Shown here one piece after another: positions 1 through 6,437 of a stretch of 36,026 bases of DNA. A program made the translations under genes and the position numbers. The DNA comes from Clostridiales bacterium NK3B98 (lineage in GTDB: Bacteria > Bacillota > Clostridia > Oscillospirales > Oscillospiraceae): contig ATWA01000021.1 in the NCBI GenBank assembly GCA_000421005.1, positions 1-36,026 on the forward strand, written 5' to 3'. Position 1 is the first letter of the stretch. The number at the start of each line of letters is the position of its first letter. The notes beneath the pieces were generated by a model. It worked only from the letters and a program-made list of their open reading frames with translations, made no database searches and was not told the DNA's origin.

Positions 1-117
1 TCAGGGGGCGTGGGCATCTCGCCGCTCTCGCTGTCAAAGTCAGGGGGCGTGGGCATCTCGCCGCTCTCGCTGTCAAAGTCAGGGGGCGTGGGCATTTCGC
101 CGCTCTCGCTGTTGGAA
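1..117 (-). repeat. 39-bp tandem repeat encoding a 13-residue acidic Pro-rich repeat
   Basis: Three consecutive 39-bp units start at 1, 40 and 79. The first two are identical across their full length; the third carries one substitution in the middle and diverges at its end. Because 39 is a multiple of three the repeat preserves the frame, encoding DSESGEMPTPPDF copies in the carbohydrate-binding protein. The array may continue beyond the left edge, so copy number is a minimum. It is probably a flexible spacer or cell-wall-spanning stalk. Confidence 0.9.
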
Positions 118-1265
118 TCGGGAGGGGTAAAGGTCTGCTGCTGGTCAGAGGTGGCATCGGTGGTTTCCGTGGTGGTGTCGGTGCTGTTCTGAGCAAAGCC
201 GCCCCGGCCGCCGCCCATTCTGCCGCCGCCCATCATGCCGCCCAAGCCGCTGCTGCCGCCGGTGGCGTTCAGTCCGTCGTCGGTGGGATAGATGGTGATG
301 TCACCGCCGGTCTGCTCAATGGTAAGGGCTTCAATGCCTTCATAGCAGGCGGGGATGCTTATCGTACCGCCGTTCACCAGCACGTTGGTGTCCGAGTGAA
401 TGCCGTCGTCTCCCGCCTCAATGGTGAGCGTGCCGCCGTCGATGGTGATGTCCCCGGCGGTGTGCAGGCCGTCATCCGCAGCGGTGATGGTAACGGTGCC
501 GGACTCCATGTATAAGTATCCGTTTTCCTCGTTGGTCACTGCAATGCCCTCGTCCCCTGCTGTCAGGTTCAGGGTGGCGTCGCAGATGCGGAATGAGTCG
601 TTGACGTGGATGGCGTCGCCGCTGGCTTCCACCGTAATGCTGCCGCCGGTAATCACCAGATCGTCGTTGGCGGCGATGCCGTGCTGATTGCCTCCGGTGA
701 CGGTGAGGGAGCCGGAGCCGTTGATGGTCAAATCGTCGTGGGCGAAGATCACGCCGTCGGTGTTGTCCTCTAATGCTTCTTCGGAGTATTCGCTGCCGCT
801 GGTGAGGGTGTTTTCGCTGCCCTCTGCAAGGGTGAGGAATACCTTGTCCGCCTGATTCACCCGAATACAGGCATCATCCGAGCAGGAGATGCTCACCCCA
901 TTCAGCACCAGATACACCTTGGAGGAATCATAGGCGTCGATCACAATGCTGCCGTCGGTGAGGGTGCCGGAGAGCACATAGGTGCCGCCCCCGGCAATCA
1001 CCAGATCGCCGTCCAGAAAGTAGGCACCGTTGCCCTGCACGCTGCCCCCGTCCCCGTCCAGTGTGACGGTGACGGCGCTGGCGCTGTCCCAGCTTGCAGA
1101 AAGGTCGGCGGAGGTGAAGTAGCTGGAATCGGAGTTGACCTCCGCATCCTCGTCCACCACCGCCTGCATTCCCAGTGCGGTTCCGTTCATAAACAGCAGG
1201 GTCAGCACCAGAGCGATCACCAGCACGACAACGCAGATCAGGTCAATATGCTTATGCGTTGACAA
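1..1265 (-). CDS. Carbohydrate-binding domain-containing surface protein (Cthe_2159-like), C-terminus cut by window edge
   Basis: The reading frame is open from a TTG start at 1263-1265 to the left edge, so at least 421 residues are present. The start is set by an AAGGAG-type site just upstream; there is no ATG at this position. The N-terminus (STHKH then a hydrophobic stretch to about residue 27) reads as an uncleaved signal anchor. The body is a series of short beta-strand repeats rich in G, D, T and I (for example GGTLTIEAGDDGIHSD), as in the Cthe_2159 family of extracellular polysaccharide-binding beta-helix proteins. It is followed by a glycine/methionine-rich segment (GGMMGGGRMGGGRGG), a Thr/Asp linker and a 13-residue tandem repeat (DSESGEMPTPPDF). 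It is the last visible gene of the operon after the VTC and DUF4956 genes, a grouping I recall from other Clostridia. The ligand is unknown. Family assignment is by repeat pattern and context. Confidence 0.75.
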   Translation of the reverse strand, partial: MSTHKHIDLICVVVLVIALVLTLLFMNGTALGMQAVVDEDAEVNSDSSYFTSADLSASWDSASAVTVTLDGDGGSVQGNGAYFLDGDLVIAGGGTYVLSGTLTDGSIVIDAYDSSKVYLVLNGVSISCSDDACIRVNQADKVFLTLAEGSENTLTSGSEYSEEALEDNTDGVIFAHDDLTINGSGSLTVTGGNQHGIAANDDLVITGGSITVEASGDAIHVNDSFRICDATLNLTAGDEGIAVTNEENGYLYMESGTVTITAADDGLHTAGDITIDGGTLTIEAGDDGIHSDTNVLVNGGTISIPACYEGIEALTIEQTGGDITIYPTDDGLNATGGSSGLGGMMGGGRMGGGRGGFAQNSTDTTTETTDATSDQQQTFTPPDSNSESGEMPTPPDFDSESGEMPTPPDFDSESGEMPTPP

Positions 1266-1277
1266 GTGGCATCCTCC

Positions 1278-1949
1278 TTATCCCATGTACTCGCCGTTGT
1301 AGCTCACCAGCACAGCGCTGTGAACGCCGTTCAGGTCAGACAGGGCGTTGATGAAGTCGGTGTTGTCGTCCTTCAGGCGGATTTCCATATTCAGCTCCAC
1401 CGCGCCCTTCTGGGCGGACTTGCTCTTGACTACGCAGCGCTGGGTGTGCTGCTTCAGGAAGTTCTGTGCGGCGGTCTCGCTGTCGTGTCCGTCGCACTGG
1501 ACCACCACGATATAGGGGTTGGTATGGCTCTTACGGTTGACGAAGATAAGCAGCATCACGCCGATGAGCAGGCTGCCGAACACTGCCAGCGGAATCAGAC
1601 CCGCAGCCAGCACGATGCCGGCGGCAATGGACCAGAACAGGAAGGCGATGTCCAACGGTTCTTTGATGGCGGTACGGAACCGGACGATGGACAATGCGCC
1701 CACCATGCCCAGAGACAGCACCACGTTGGAGGTGACTGCCAGAATGACCAGTGCGGTAATCATGGTCAGCGCCACAAGGGTCACGCCGAAGGAGGAGGAG
1801 TACATCACGCCGGTGTAGGTCTTTTTGTACACGAAGAAGATGAACATACCCAGACAGAAGGCCAGGGCCAGGGCCAGCACCATGTCCACGGCGCTGACGG
1901 CGGTTACATTGCTGAGAAAGCTGGATTTGAAAATATCGCTGAAAGTCAT
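1278..1949 (-). CDS. DUF4956 family membrane protein
   Basis: 223 residues from ATG at 1949, preceded by an AAGGAG site about 8 nt upstream. Longer in-frame starts exist but lie inside the upstream VTC gene and lack such a site. Residues about 20-42 form one membrane segment and about 50-140 contain three or four more. The conserved SLGMVGALSIVRFRTAIKEP stretch between membrane segments is typical of DUF4956. The C-terminal ~85 residues are soluble and resemble a small alpha/beta domain. The gene sits 17 nt after the VTC gene stop and ends 12 nt before the carbohydrate-binding protein start, so the three are likely co-transcribed. DUF4956 has no established activity; the recurring link with VTC-type polyphosphate polymerases suggests a partner in the membrane export or use of the polymer, which is inference. 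Confidence 0.85.
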   Translation of the reverse strand: MTFSDIFKSSFLSNVTAVSAVDMVLALALAFCLGMFIFFVYKKTYTGVMYSSSFGVTLVALTMITALVILAVTSNVVLSLGMVGALSIVRFRTAIKEPLDIAFLFWSIAAGIVLAAGLIPLAVFGSLLIGVMLLIFVNRKSHTNPYIVVVQCDGHDSETAAQNFLKQHTQRCVVKSKSAQKGAVELNMEIRLKDDNTDFINALSDLNGVHSAVLVSYNGEYMG

Positions 1950-1966
1950 TTTGAATCGCTCCTTTT

Positions 1967-2638
1967 TTATCCGTATATTCTGCACTGTGCGTATTTGGAG
2001 AAGGCAGTGGCACGTCTGCCCTCCAGTTGAACGGCGTCCCGGATACAGCCGGGCAGCCAGTTGTCCCATTTCACTTCCAGAAGAATGGGGGCCTCGCCTG
2101 CCGGAATGGTAATGCAGTCGGCCCGGAGGAAGTGCTTTACGTCCCATCCGGTGCGGATGTTGTAGTCAAAGGTCACCCGGACATTGCCGGGGCCGTAGAG
2201 GTAGGGCTCCCGTTGGTAGTCCACAATGGTCTTTCCTCGAAGTCCCTGGGTCACCATCTTGCCGTACAGCTCCCGGATCAGAGGCTGGGGGCTTTCCCGC
2301 ATCCAATCCAAGTCGCCCTCCGCAATGGCCTGCGCCTGCTCTGCGGTCAGGCTGGCGCTGGCTTTGGTGCCAAGGCAGCCTACCTTGCTCTTTTTTTCCA
2401 GATGGATGACTGAGGTGTCTCCGTTGTAAAATCGGATGCGGAACTTCTCCCTTCGGCTGACGCCGTCCAGCTTTTCCCGCAGGGCTTTGTCGGAGAGATT
2501 ATCAAAATAGAGGGAGCGGATCTGATACCTGCCGTCAATGGCGTGGGGGTCGCTTTTTGCCACCGCCCGCATCCGCTGGCGCAGGGTAATCAGATCGCTG
2601 GCGCTGATCTCATGCTTCCACTCGTGTCGGTACTGCAT
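1967..2638 (-). CDS. VTC domain protein, polyphosphate-polymerase-like
   Basis: 223 residues from ATG at 2638, with a GGAAG-type site upstream. The VTC domain covers the whole protein and belongs to the CYTH/triphosphate-tunnel fold: basic and acidic tunnel residues are visible in RYQIRSLYFDN, REKFRIRFYNG, HLEKKSKV and LLEVKWDN. In yeast Vtc4 this fold makes polyphosphate from ATP; bacterial single-domain members are assumed to act similarly or to cleave or transfer phosphate chains. There is no membrane segment or SPX domain, so it is probably a cytoplasmic enzyme working with the DUF4956 membrane protein encoded next. It is the first gene of the operon, and its promoter region is shared with the divergent two-component system. 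The length fits bacterial VTC proteins. Whether it makes polyphosphate in this organism cannot be told from sequence. Confidence 0.85.
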   Translation of the reverse strand: MQYRHEWKHEISASDLITLRQRMRAVAKSDPHAIDGRYQIRSLYFDNLSDKALREKLDGVSRREKFRIRFYNGDTSVIHLEKKSKVGCLGTKASASLTAEQAQAIAEGDLDWMRESPQPLIRELYGKMVTQGLRGKTIVDYQREPYLYGPGNVRVTFDYNIRTGWDVKHFLRADCITIPAGEAPILLEVKWDNWLPGCIRDAVQLEGRRATAFSKYAQCRIYG

Positions 2639-2719
2639 CCTGTTCACTTCCTTTCCCGTCCCGGAGGACGCTGTTTGTTCATGGGGGAGCGGGATTTTCT
2701 GTTCCCTTGCTCTGGGAAC

Positions 2720-2752
2720 AGAATACACGCCGAAGCTGAAATGTTGCTGAAA
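2720..2752 (-). promoter_or_regulatory. Predicted response-regulator boxes and -10 of the VTC operon
   Basis: On the minus strand two TTTCAGC copies (2746-2752 and 2735-2741) are 11 bp apart, one helical turn. They are followed after exactly 9 nt by a TATTCT -10 hexamer (2720-2725). No good -35 hexamer is present; the proximal box occupies its place, as in activator-dependent promoters of OmpR/PhoB-type regulators. The same arrangement occurs on the other strand for the regulator operon. Confidence 0.6.
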
Positions 2753-2767
2753 GAATGGGAATTTCTT

Positions 2768-2821
2768 TTTCAGCTTTGTCCTTCTGTTTTTCAGCTTCCT
2801 TTCAGGGTTGGTTTGTATTAT
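2768..2821 (+). promoter_or_regulatory. Predicted response-regulator boxes and -10 of the two-component operon
   Basis: TTTCAGC occurs at 2768-2774 and 2789-2795 and TTTCAGG at 2800-2806, giving spacings of 21 and 11 bp, i.e. the same helix face. A degenerate copy may sit between the first two. The last box is followed after 9 nt by TATTAT (2816-2821), the same geometry as the divergent VTC promoter. This suggests autoregulation by the encoded response regulator. Confidence 0.6.
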
Positions 2822-2855
2822 ACTGGTAACGCTTGAGAGATAAGGAGTGAATCTC

Positions 2856-3530
2856 ATGAAAATACTGGTCATTGAGGATGAGAAGCTGCTGGCCGATTCC
2901 CTGAAATCCCTGTTGGAGCGCAAGGGCTTTGAAGTGGAGGTCTGCTACGACGGGGAGAGCGGTGCGGAATACGCTGAGCTGGGGGTCTATGACCTGCTGA
3001 TTCTGGACGTGATGATGCCCAAGCTGAACGGCTATCAGGTGGCAAGGGAGGTGCGCTCCAAGCGCTGCGGCACGCCCATTCTCATGCTCACCGCCAAGTC
3101 AGGGCTGGAAGACCGGATTGAGGGGCTTAACGCCGGGGCGGACTACTACCTGACCAAGCCCTTCAACACCCGGGAGCTGCTGGCCTGTATCAACGCCCTG
3201 CTGCGCCGGCAGGGCAATCAGGTGGACGAGGTGAACTTTGGCAATACCTCCCTTGACCTGTCCTCCAGTATGCTGATCTGCGGCGACCAGAGCGTCCGCC
3301 TCTCCGCCCGGGAGTTTGACGTGATGCGCTTTCTCCTGCAATCCAGAGAGAACAATCTGTCCAAGGAGACCATTCTCGCCCGGGTGTGGGGGTATGACTC
3401 TGAGGCCACAGAGAACCATGTGGAGGTGTATGTGGGCTTTCTGCGGAAAAAGCTGAAGCGGATCGGCTCCAACATCAAAATTGAAGCCGTCCGCCGTCTG
3501 GGATACCATTTGGAGGTACAGGATGATTAA
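2856..3530 (+). CDS. OmpR/PhoB-family response regulator
   Basis: 224 residues. ATG at 2856 is chosen because an AAGGAG site lies 8 nt upstream; a GTG at 2847 overlaps that site. The receiver domain (1 to ~115) shows the acidic pocket E7/D8, the phospho-acceptor D51 in LILDVMMP, T79 and K101. The winged-helix DNA-binding domain (~125-222) contains the usual SAREFDVMRFL and ENHVEVYVGFLRKKL elements and ends in RRLGYHL. It overlaps the kinase gene by 8 nt, so the two are translationally coupled. TTTCAGC repeats with 11-bp spacing upstream of this gene and of the divergent VTC operon are likely targets. The input signal is unknown. Confidence 0.95.
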   Translation: MKILVIEDEKLLADSLKSLLERKGFEVEVCYDGESGAEYAELGVYDLLILDVMMPKLNGYQVAREVRSKRCGTPILMLTAKSGLEDRIEGLNAGADYYLTKPFNTRELLACINALLRRQGNQVDEVNFGNTSLDLSSSMLICGDQSVRLSAREFDVMRFLLQSRENNLSKETILARVWGYDSEATENHVEVYVGFLRKKLKRIGSNIKIEAVRRLGYHLEVQDD

Positions 3531-4827
3531 GCAGCTGCGCCGCAAGTTCGTGGTCATCAATATGGTGATTGTCACCGCAGTGCTGCTGGTGATGTTCGCC
3601 TTTCTCTACCAGTCCACCCGCCGGGATTTGGAGCAGCAGAGCATTACCATGATGCAGTCTGTCTTCCCCGAGGGGCGGATGGAGCGGGAAAACGGGCGGT
3701 TTACTCCCCTCAGCCCTCCTGACCGGGAGGATTTGGACGATCTTCCAGACTGGGAGGATTCTTTTGATGACGAAGATGGATTCACCCGCCACCGGGGTCA
3801 AAATGATGTACTTCTTCCCTTCTTTACCTTACAGGAGGAAAACGGCACCCTCATCGCCTCCGGCAATGCCGCCTATGATCTGACGGATTCCGACTTTCTC
3901 ACCGCCCTTGCCTCTGCGGTGGAGGCAGACGGAGGTGAGACAGGAGTGCTCAACGAATACGGACTTCGGTTTTGCGTCCGCACCTCTCCCGGGGGAGATT
4001 TCACCGTTTTTACCGACATTTCCAGCGAACAGGCCACCCTGCGCTCCCTGCTCAACACCTGTGCGCTGGTGGGGGCGATCAGCTTTCTGGTGTTTCTGGG
4101 CATCAGCATGGCGCTGGCCCGGTGGGCGGTGGCTCCCGTGGCACAGGCGTGGCGGCAGCAACGGCAATTTGTGGCCGACGCCTCTCACGAGCTGAAAACC
4201 CCCCTCACCGTGATTACCACCAATGCCGAGCTGTTGAAATCTCCGGATGTCCAGCCGGAGGAACGAGGCAGATTCGTGGACAGCATTCTCACCATGTCCT
4301 CCCAGATGCGGGGACTGGTGGAAGGGCTGCTGGAACTGGCCCGGGTGGACAACGGCACCGCCAAAATGACCTTTGAAGTGCTGGATTTCAGCGAGCTGGT
4401 AGATGATGCGGTGATGGTATTTGAGCCGGTGTTTTTCGAGCAGGGGCTCATACTGGAAAGCGATATTGCGCCGGACATTCATCTTCGGGGCAGCCATCAG
4501 CATTTGAAGCAGGTCATTGACATTCTGCTGGACAACGCTCAGAAGTACGCCTCCCCCGGCGGGGAGACAAAGGTGACTCTGCGCCGGCAGGAGCGAAACC
4601 GAATTTTGCTCACCGTGTCCAATCAGGGGGAGGCTATCCCGGCGCAGGATCTGGAAAAGCTGTTTCAGCGGTTTTACCGGGCGGATCAGGCCAGAAGCAT
4701 GAATCACAGCTACGGGCTGGGACTATCCATTGCCCGGAGTATTGTGCAGGAGCATGGAGGAAAAATCTGGGCAGAGAGCAAGGACGGCTGGAATACCTTC
4801 TCCGTCCGATTGGAGGACGTATCATGA
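3523..4827 (+). CDS. Membrane sensor histidine kinase
   Basis: 434 residues from ATG at 3523, with GGAGG six nt upstream and an 8-nt overlap with the regulator gene. Membrane segments at about 8-28 and 177-200 enclose an extracytoplasmic sensor region of ~145 residues that carries a very acidic stretch (~68-88). There is no clear HAMP domain; the second segment is followed almost directly by the HisKA domain with H222 in FVADASHELKTPL. The HATPase_c domain has an N box with N338 (LLDNAQKY), a weak G1 box (SNQGEAIP), an F box (FQRFYRAD) and a G2 box (GLGLSIA). It should phosphorylate the adjacent regulator. An acidic sensor loop is compatible with sensing cations or cationic peptides, but this is speculation. 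It overlaps the NUDIX gene by 4 nt (ATGA). Confidence 0.95.
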   Translation: MIKQLRRKFVVINMVIVTAVLLVMFAFLYQSTRRDLEQQSITMMQSVFPEGRMERENGRFTPLSPPDREDLDDLPDWEDSFDDEDGFTRHRGQNDVLLPFFTLQEENGTLIASGNAAYDLTDSDFLTALASAVEADGGETGVLNEYGLRFCVRTSPGGDFTVFTDISSEQATLRSLLNTCALVGAISFLVFLGISMALARWAVAPVAQAWRQQRQFVADASHELKTPLTVITTNAELLKSPDVQPEERGRFVDSILTMSSQMRGLVEGLLELARVDNGTAKMTFEVLDFSELVDDAVMVFEPVFFEQGLILESDIAPDIHLRGSHQHLKQVIDILLDNAQKYASPGGETKVTLRRQERNRILLTVSNQGEAIPAQDLEKLFQRFYRADQARSMNHSYGLGLSIARSIVQEHGGKIWAESKDGWNTFSVRLEDVS

Positions 4828-5444
4828 AGATAGAAGATCAGGTGTGCCGCTGGGCCATTGAATTGCAGAGCATTGCACAGGCGGGGCTGTACTACGGTCA
4901 CGATGTGTTTGACCGGCAGCGGTATCAGCGCCTGCGGGAGATTGCCGCAGAGATGATGGTCACCAAAACCGGGCTCAGTGATGAACTCATCCACAACCTC
5001 TTTTGCAGCGGCATGGGATACCAAACGCCACGGGTCAGCACCCGGGCCGCCGTTTTTCAGGAGGGCAAAATCCTGCTGGTGCAGGAGAACTCCGGCAAGT
5101 GGGTCATGCCCGGCGGCTGGTGTGAGTTGGGAGTCTCCCCGGCGGACAATACCGTGAAGGAGACCCGGGAGGAAGCGGGCATTGACGTGGAGGTCTGTTC
5201 CCTGATTGCGGTACAGGACAGGGACCGGCACAATGAACCGCCCTATGCCTTTTCCATTGTCAATCTGTTTTTCCTCTGTCGTCCTCTGGGGGGCAGCTTT
5301 ACCCCCAACGAGGAAACATTGGATGCAGGTTACTATACCTTGGACGCTCTTCCCCCGCTGGACGAGTCCAAAACCACCATAGACCAACTGCGTATGTGCT
5401 TTGATGCGCTGAACGACCCCGATTGGCGCACACAATTTGACTGA
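4824..5444 (+). CDS. NUDIX hydrolase with N-terminal NUDIX-associated domain
   Basis: 206 residues, start ATG overlapping the kinase stop (ATGA), so translation is coupled. Residues 1 to ~65 match the helical N-terminal domain seen in a subset of NUDIX hydrolases acting on nucleoside-diphosphate derivatives. The NUDIX domain follows with the box GGWCELG...KETREEAGI. The glutamates of the EE pair are kept, but the first Glu of the consensus Gx5Ex7REUxEExGU is Val and the Arg of RE is Lys. Variation at the first Glu is, from memory, common in this subfamily. The substrate cannot be read from sequence; ADP-ribose or a CDP-alcohol are possible. Its presence in a two-component operon beside a presumed polyphosphate operon may hint at phosphometabolite clean-up, which is inference. 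Confidence 0.9.
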   Translation: MKIEDQVCRWAIELQSIAQAGLYYGHDVFDRQRYQRLREIAAEMMVTKTGLSDELIHNLFCSGMGYQTPRVSTRAAVFQEGKILLVQENSGKWVMPGGWCELGVSPADNTVKETREEAGIDVEVCSLIAVQDRDRHNEPPYAFSIVNLFFLCRPLGGSFTPNEETLDAGYYTLDALPPLDESKTTIDQLRMCFDALNDPDWRTQFD

Positions 5445-5461
5445 TTCAGGAGGACACAAGC

Positions 5462-5686
5462 ATGGATATTCGAGACGAGATTGAGTTGCAGGACTGCCCC
5501 TACTGCGGCGGCGTGGGAATGCTGGAGGAGGAGCACGGCTGGTGCTGGTATGTGGTCTGCTCTGACTGCGGCGGACAGACCGCCTCCTGTGGCTACGACA
5601 ACGAACAGGAACGCGCTGAGGCCGCCCGAAAGGTGGCGGAGCTGTGGAACCGGGGAAAGATTCTCCGGGGCGGGTTCACCGACTGA
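5462..5686 (+). CDS. Small Lar-like zinc-ribbon protein
   Basis: 74 residues from ATG at 5462, 17 nt after the NUDIX stop, with an AGGAGG site between them. Two CxxC pairs (CPYCGG and CSDCGG) form a probable zinc ribbon, followed by the pattern AARKVAELWNRG. This layout is that of the Lar family (restriction-alleviation protein of Rac prophage), whose members are common in phage and in Clostridia. Most members have no shown activity, so restriction alleviation should not be assumed. It is the last gene of the operon and is followed 14 nt later by a strong terminator. Confidence 0.75.
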   Translation: MDIRDEIELQDCPYCGGVGMLEEEHGWCWYVVCSDCGGQTASCGYDNEQERAEAARKVAELWNRGKILRGGFTD

Positions 5687-5700
5687 AAACTGCAAACGCA

Positions 5701-5738
5701 AAAAGGGACTGCCTTTCCTGTCAGGCAGTCCCTTTTTG
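5701..5738. terminator. Bidirectional intrinsic terminator
   Basis: A perfect 15-bp inverted repeat (5701-5715 and 5724-5738) with an 8-nt loop begins with five A and ends with five T, so it can terminate transcription from both sides: the Lar-like gene on the plus strand and trmO on the minus strand. Confidence 0.92.
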
Positions 5739-5746
5739 CAGCGTAT

Positions 5747-6436
5747 TCACTTAGATTCAGTTATTTCCTGCACAATCGCGCAGTTTTCTTCCACCGTAAA
5801 GCGCACGTTCCATCCGCCGAAGGTCATGCCGTAGACCCGCTCCGCGTCATTCTGATAGGCAGGGCGGGGGTCTTGGGCAAGCACCTCCCGCAGCGCCTGT
5901 GTCTTTTCTTCTCCCAGCTTCGCCGCCATGTCCTCAGGCAGCACCACATCCAGTGTCTTTCTTTCCACTGCGTCGGTGAAGCCCCCGGTGGCAGTTGGCT
6001 GGCAATCTGCATAGGGCAGATAGGGCTTGATGTCCAGAATGGGGGTGCCGTCCATCAGGTCGGCGCCGGAGACAATCAGCACCGTTCCCTTGCCGCTGCG
6101 CTGCTCTACTCCTTCCAGACGGACGCAGGACAGACCGATGGGATTGGGACGATAAGGGGAGCGGGTGGCGAACACGCCCATAGAGCGGTTGCCTCCCAAG
6201 CGGGGCGGGCGCACCGTGGGCTGCCATTTGCGTCCCATGGCCTCGCTGAATTGCCAGACCAGCCACAGGTGGGAAAAGTCCTCAATCCCCCGCAGGGCAT
6301 CTCCATTGCGGAACTCCGGCTCAAAGACGATCTCTCCCCGGAGACTGGGGGCAAGTCCGCTCTGCCGGGGTACGCCGAATTTGCTGGCAAAGTCGGTGTG
6401 GATCCGGGCGATGATATGGACGGTCATCTCTTCCAT
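5747..6436 (-). CDS. trmO: tRNA (N6-threonylcarbamoyladenosine37-N6)-methyltransferase TrmO
   Basis: 229 residues from ATG at 6436; ATG at 6427 is an alternative, and neither has a strong ribosome binding site. The protein matches the TsaA/TrmO beta-barrel family: the signature GVFATRSPYRPNPIGLS and the DLMDGTPILDIKPYLPYAD motif are both present, followed by the C-terminal extension with ALREVLAQDPRPAYQ. TrmO uses S-adenosylmethionine to methylate t6A37 to m6t6A in some ANN-decoding tRNAs, improving codon reading. The gene starts 1 nt after the stop of the PurF-like gene, so the two are co-transcribed and probably translated by coupling. It ends at the bidirectional terminator. Confidence 0.93.
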   Translation of the reverse strand: MEEMTVHIIARIHTDFASKFGVPRQSGLAPSLRGEIVFEPEFRNGDALRGIEDFSHLWLVWQFSEAMGRKWQPTVRPPRLGGNRSMGVFATRSPYRPNPIGLSCVRLEGVEQRSGKGTVLIVSGADLMDGTPILDIKPYLPYADCQPTATGGFTDAVERKTLDVVLPEDMAAKLGEEKTQALREVLAQDPRPAYQNDAERVYGMTFGGWNVRFTVEENCAIVQEITESK

Positions 6437-6437
6437 C

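Noticed and set aside
1-117. CRISPR-like array
   Set aside because: The units are directly adjacent 39-bp copies with no spacers, and they are in frame with a surface protein.
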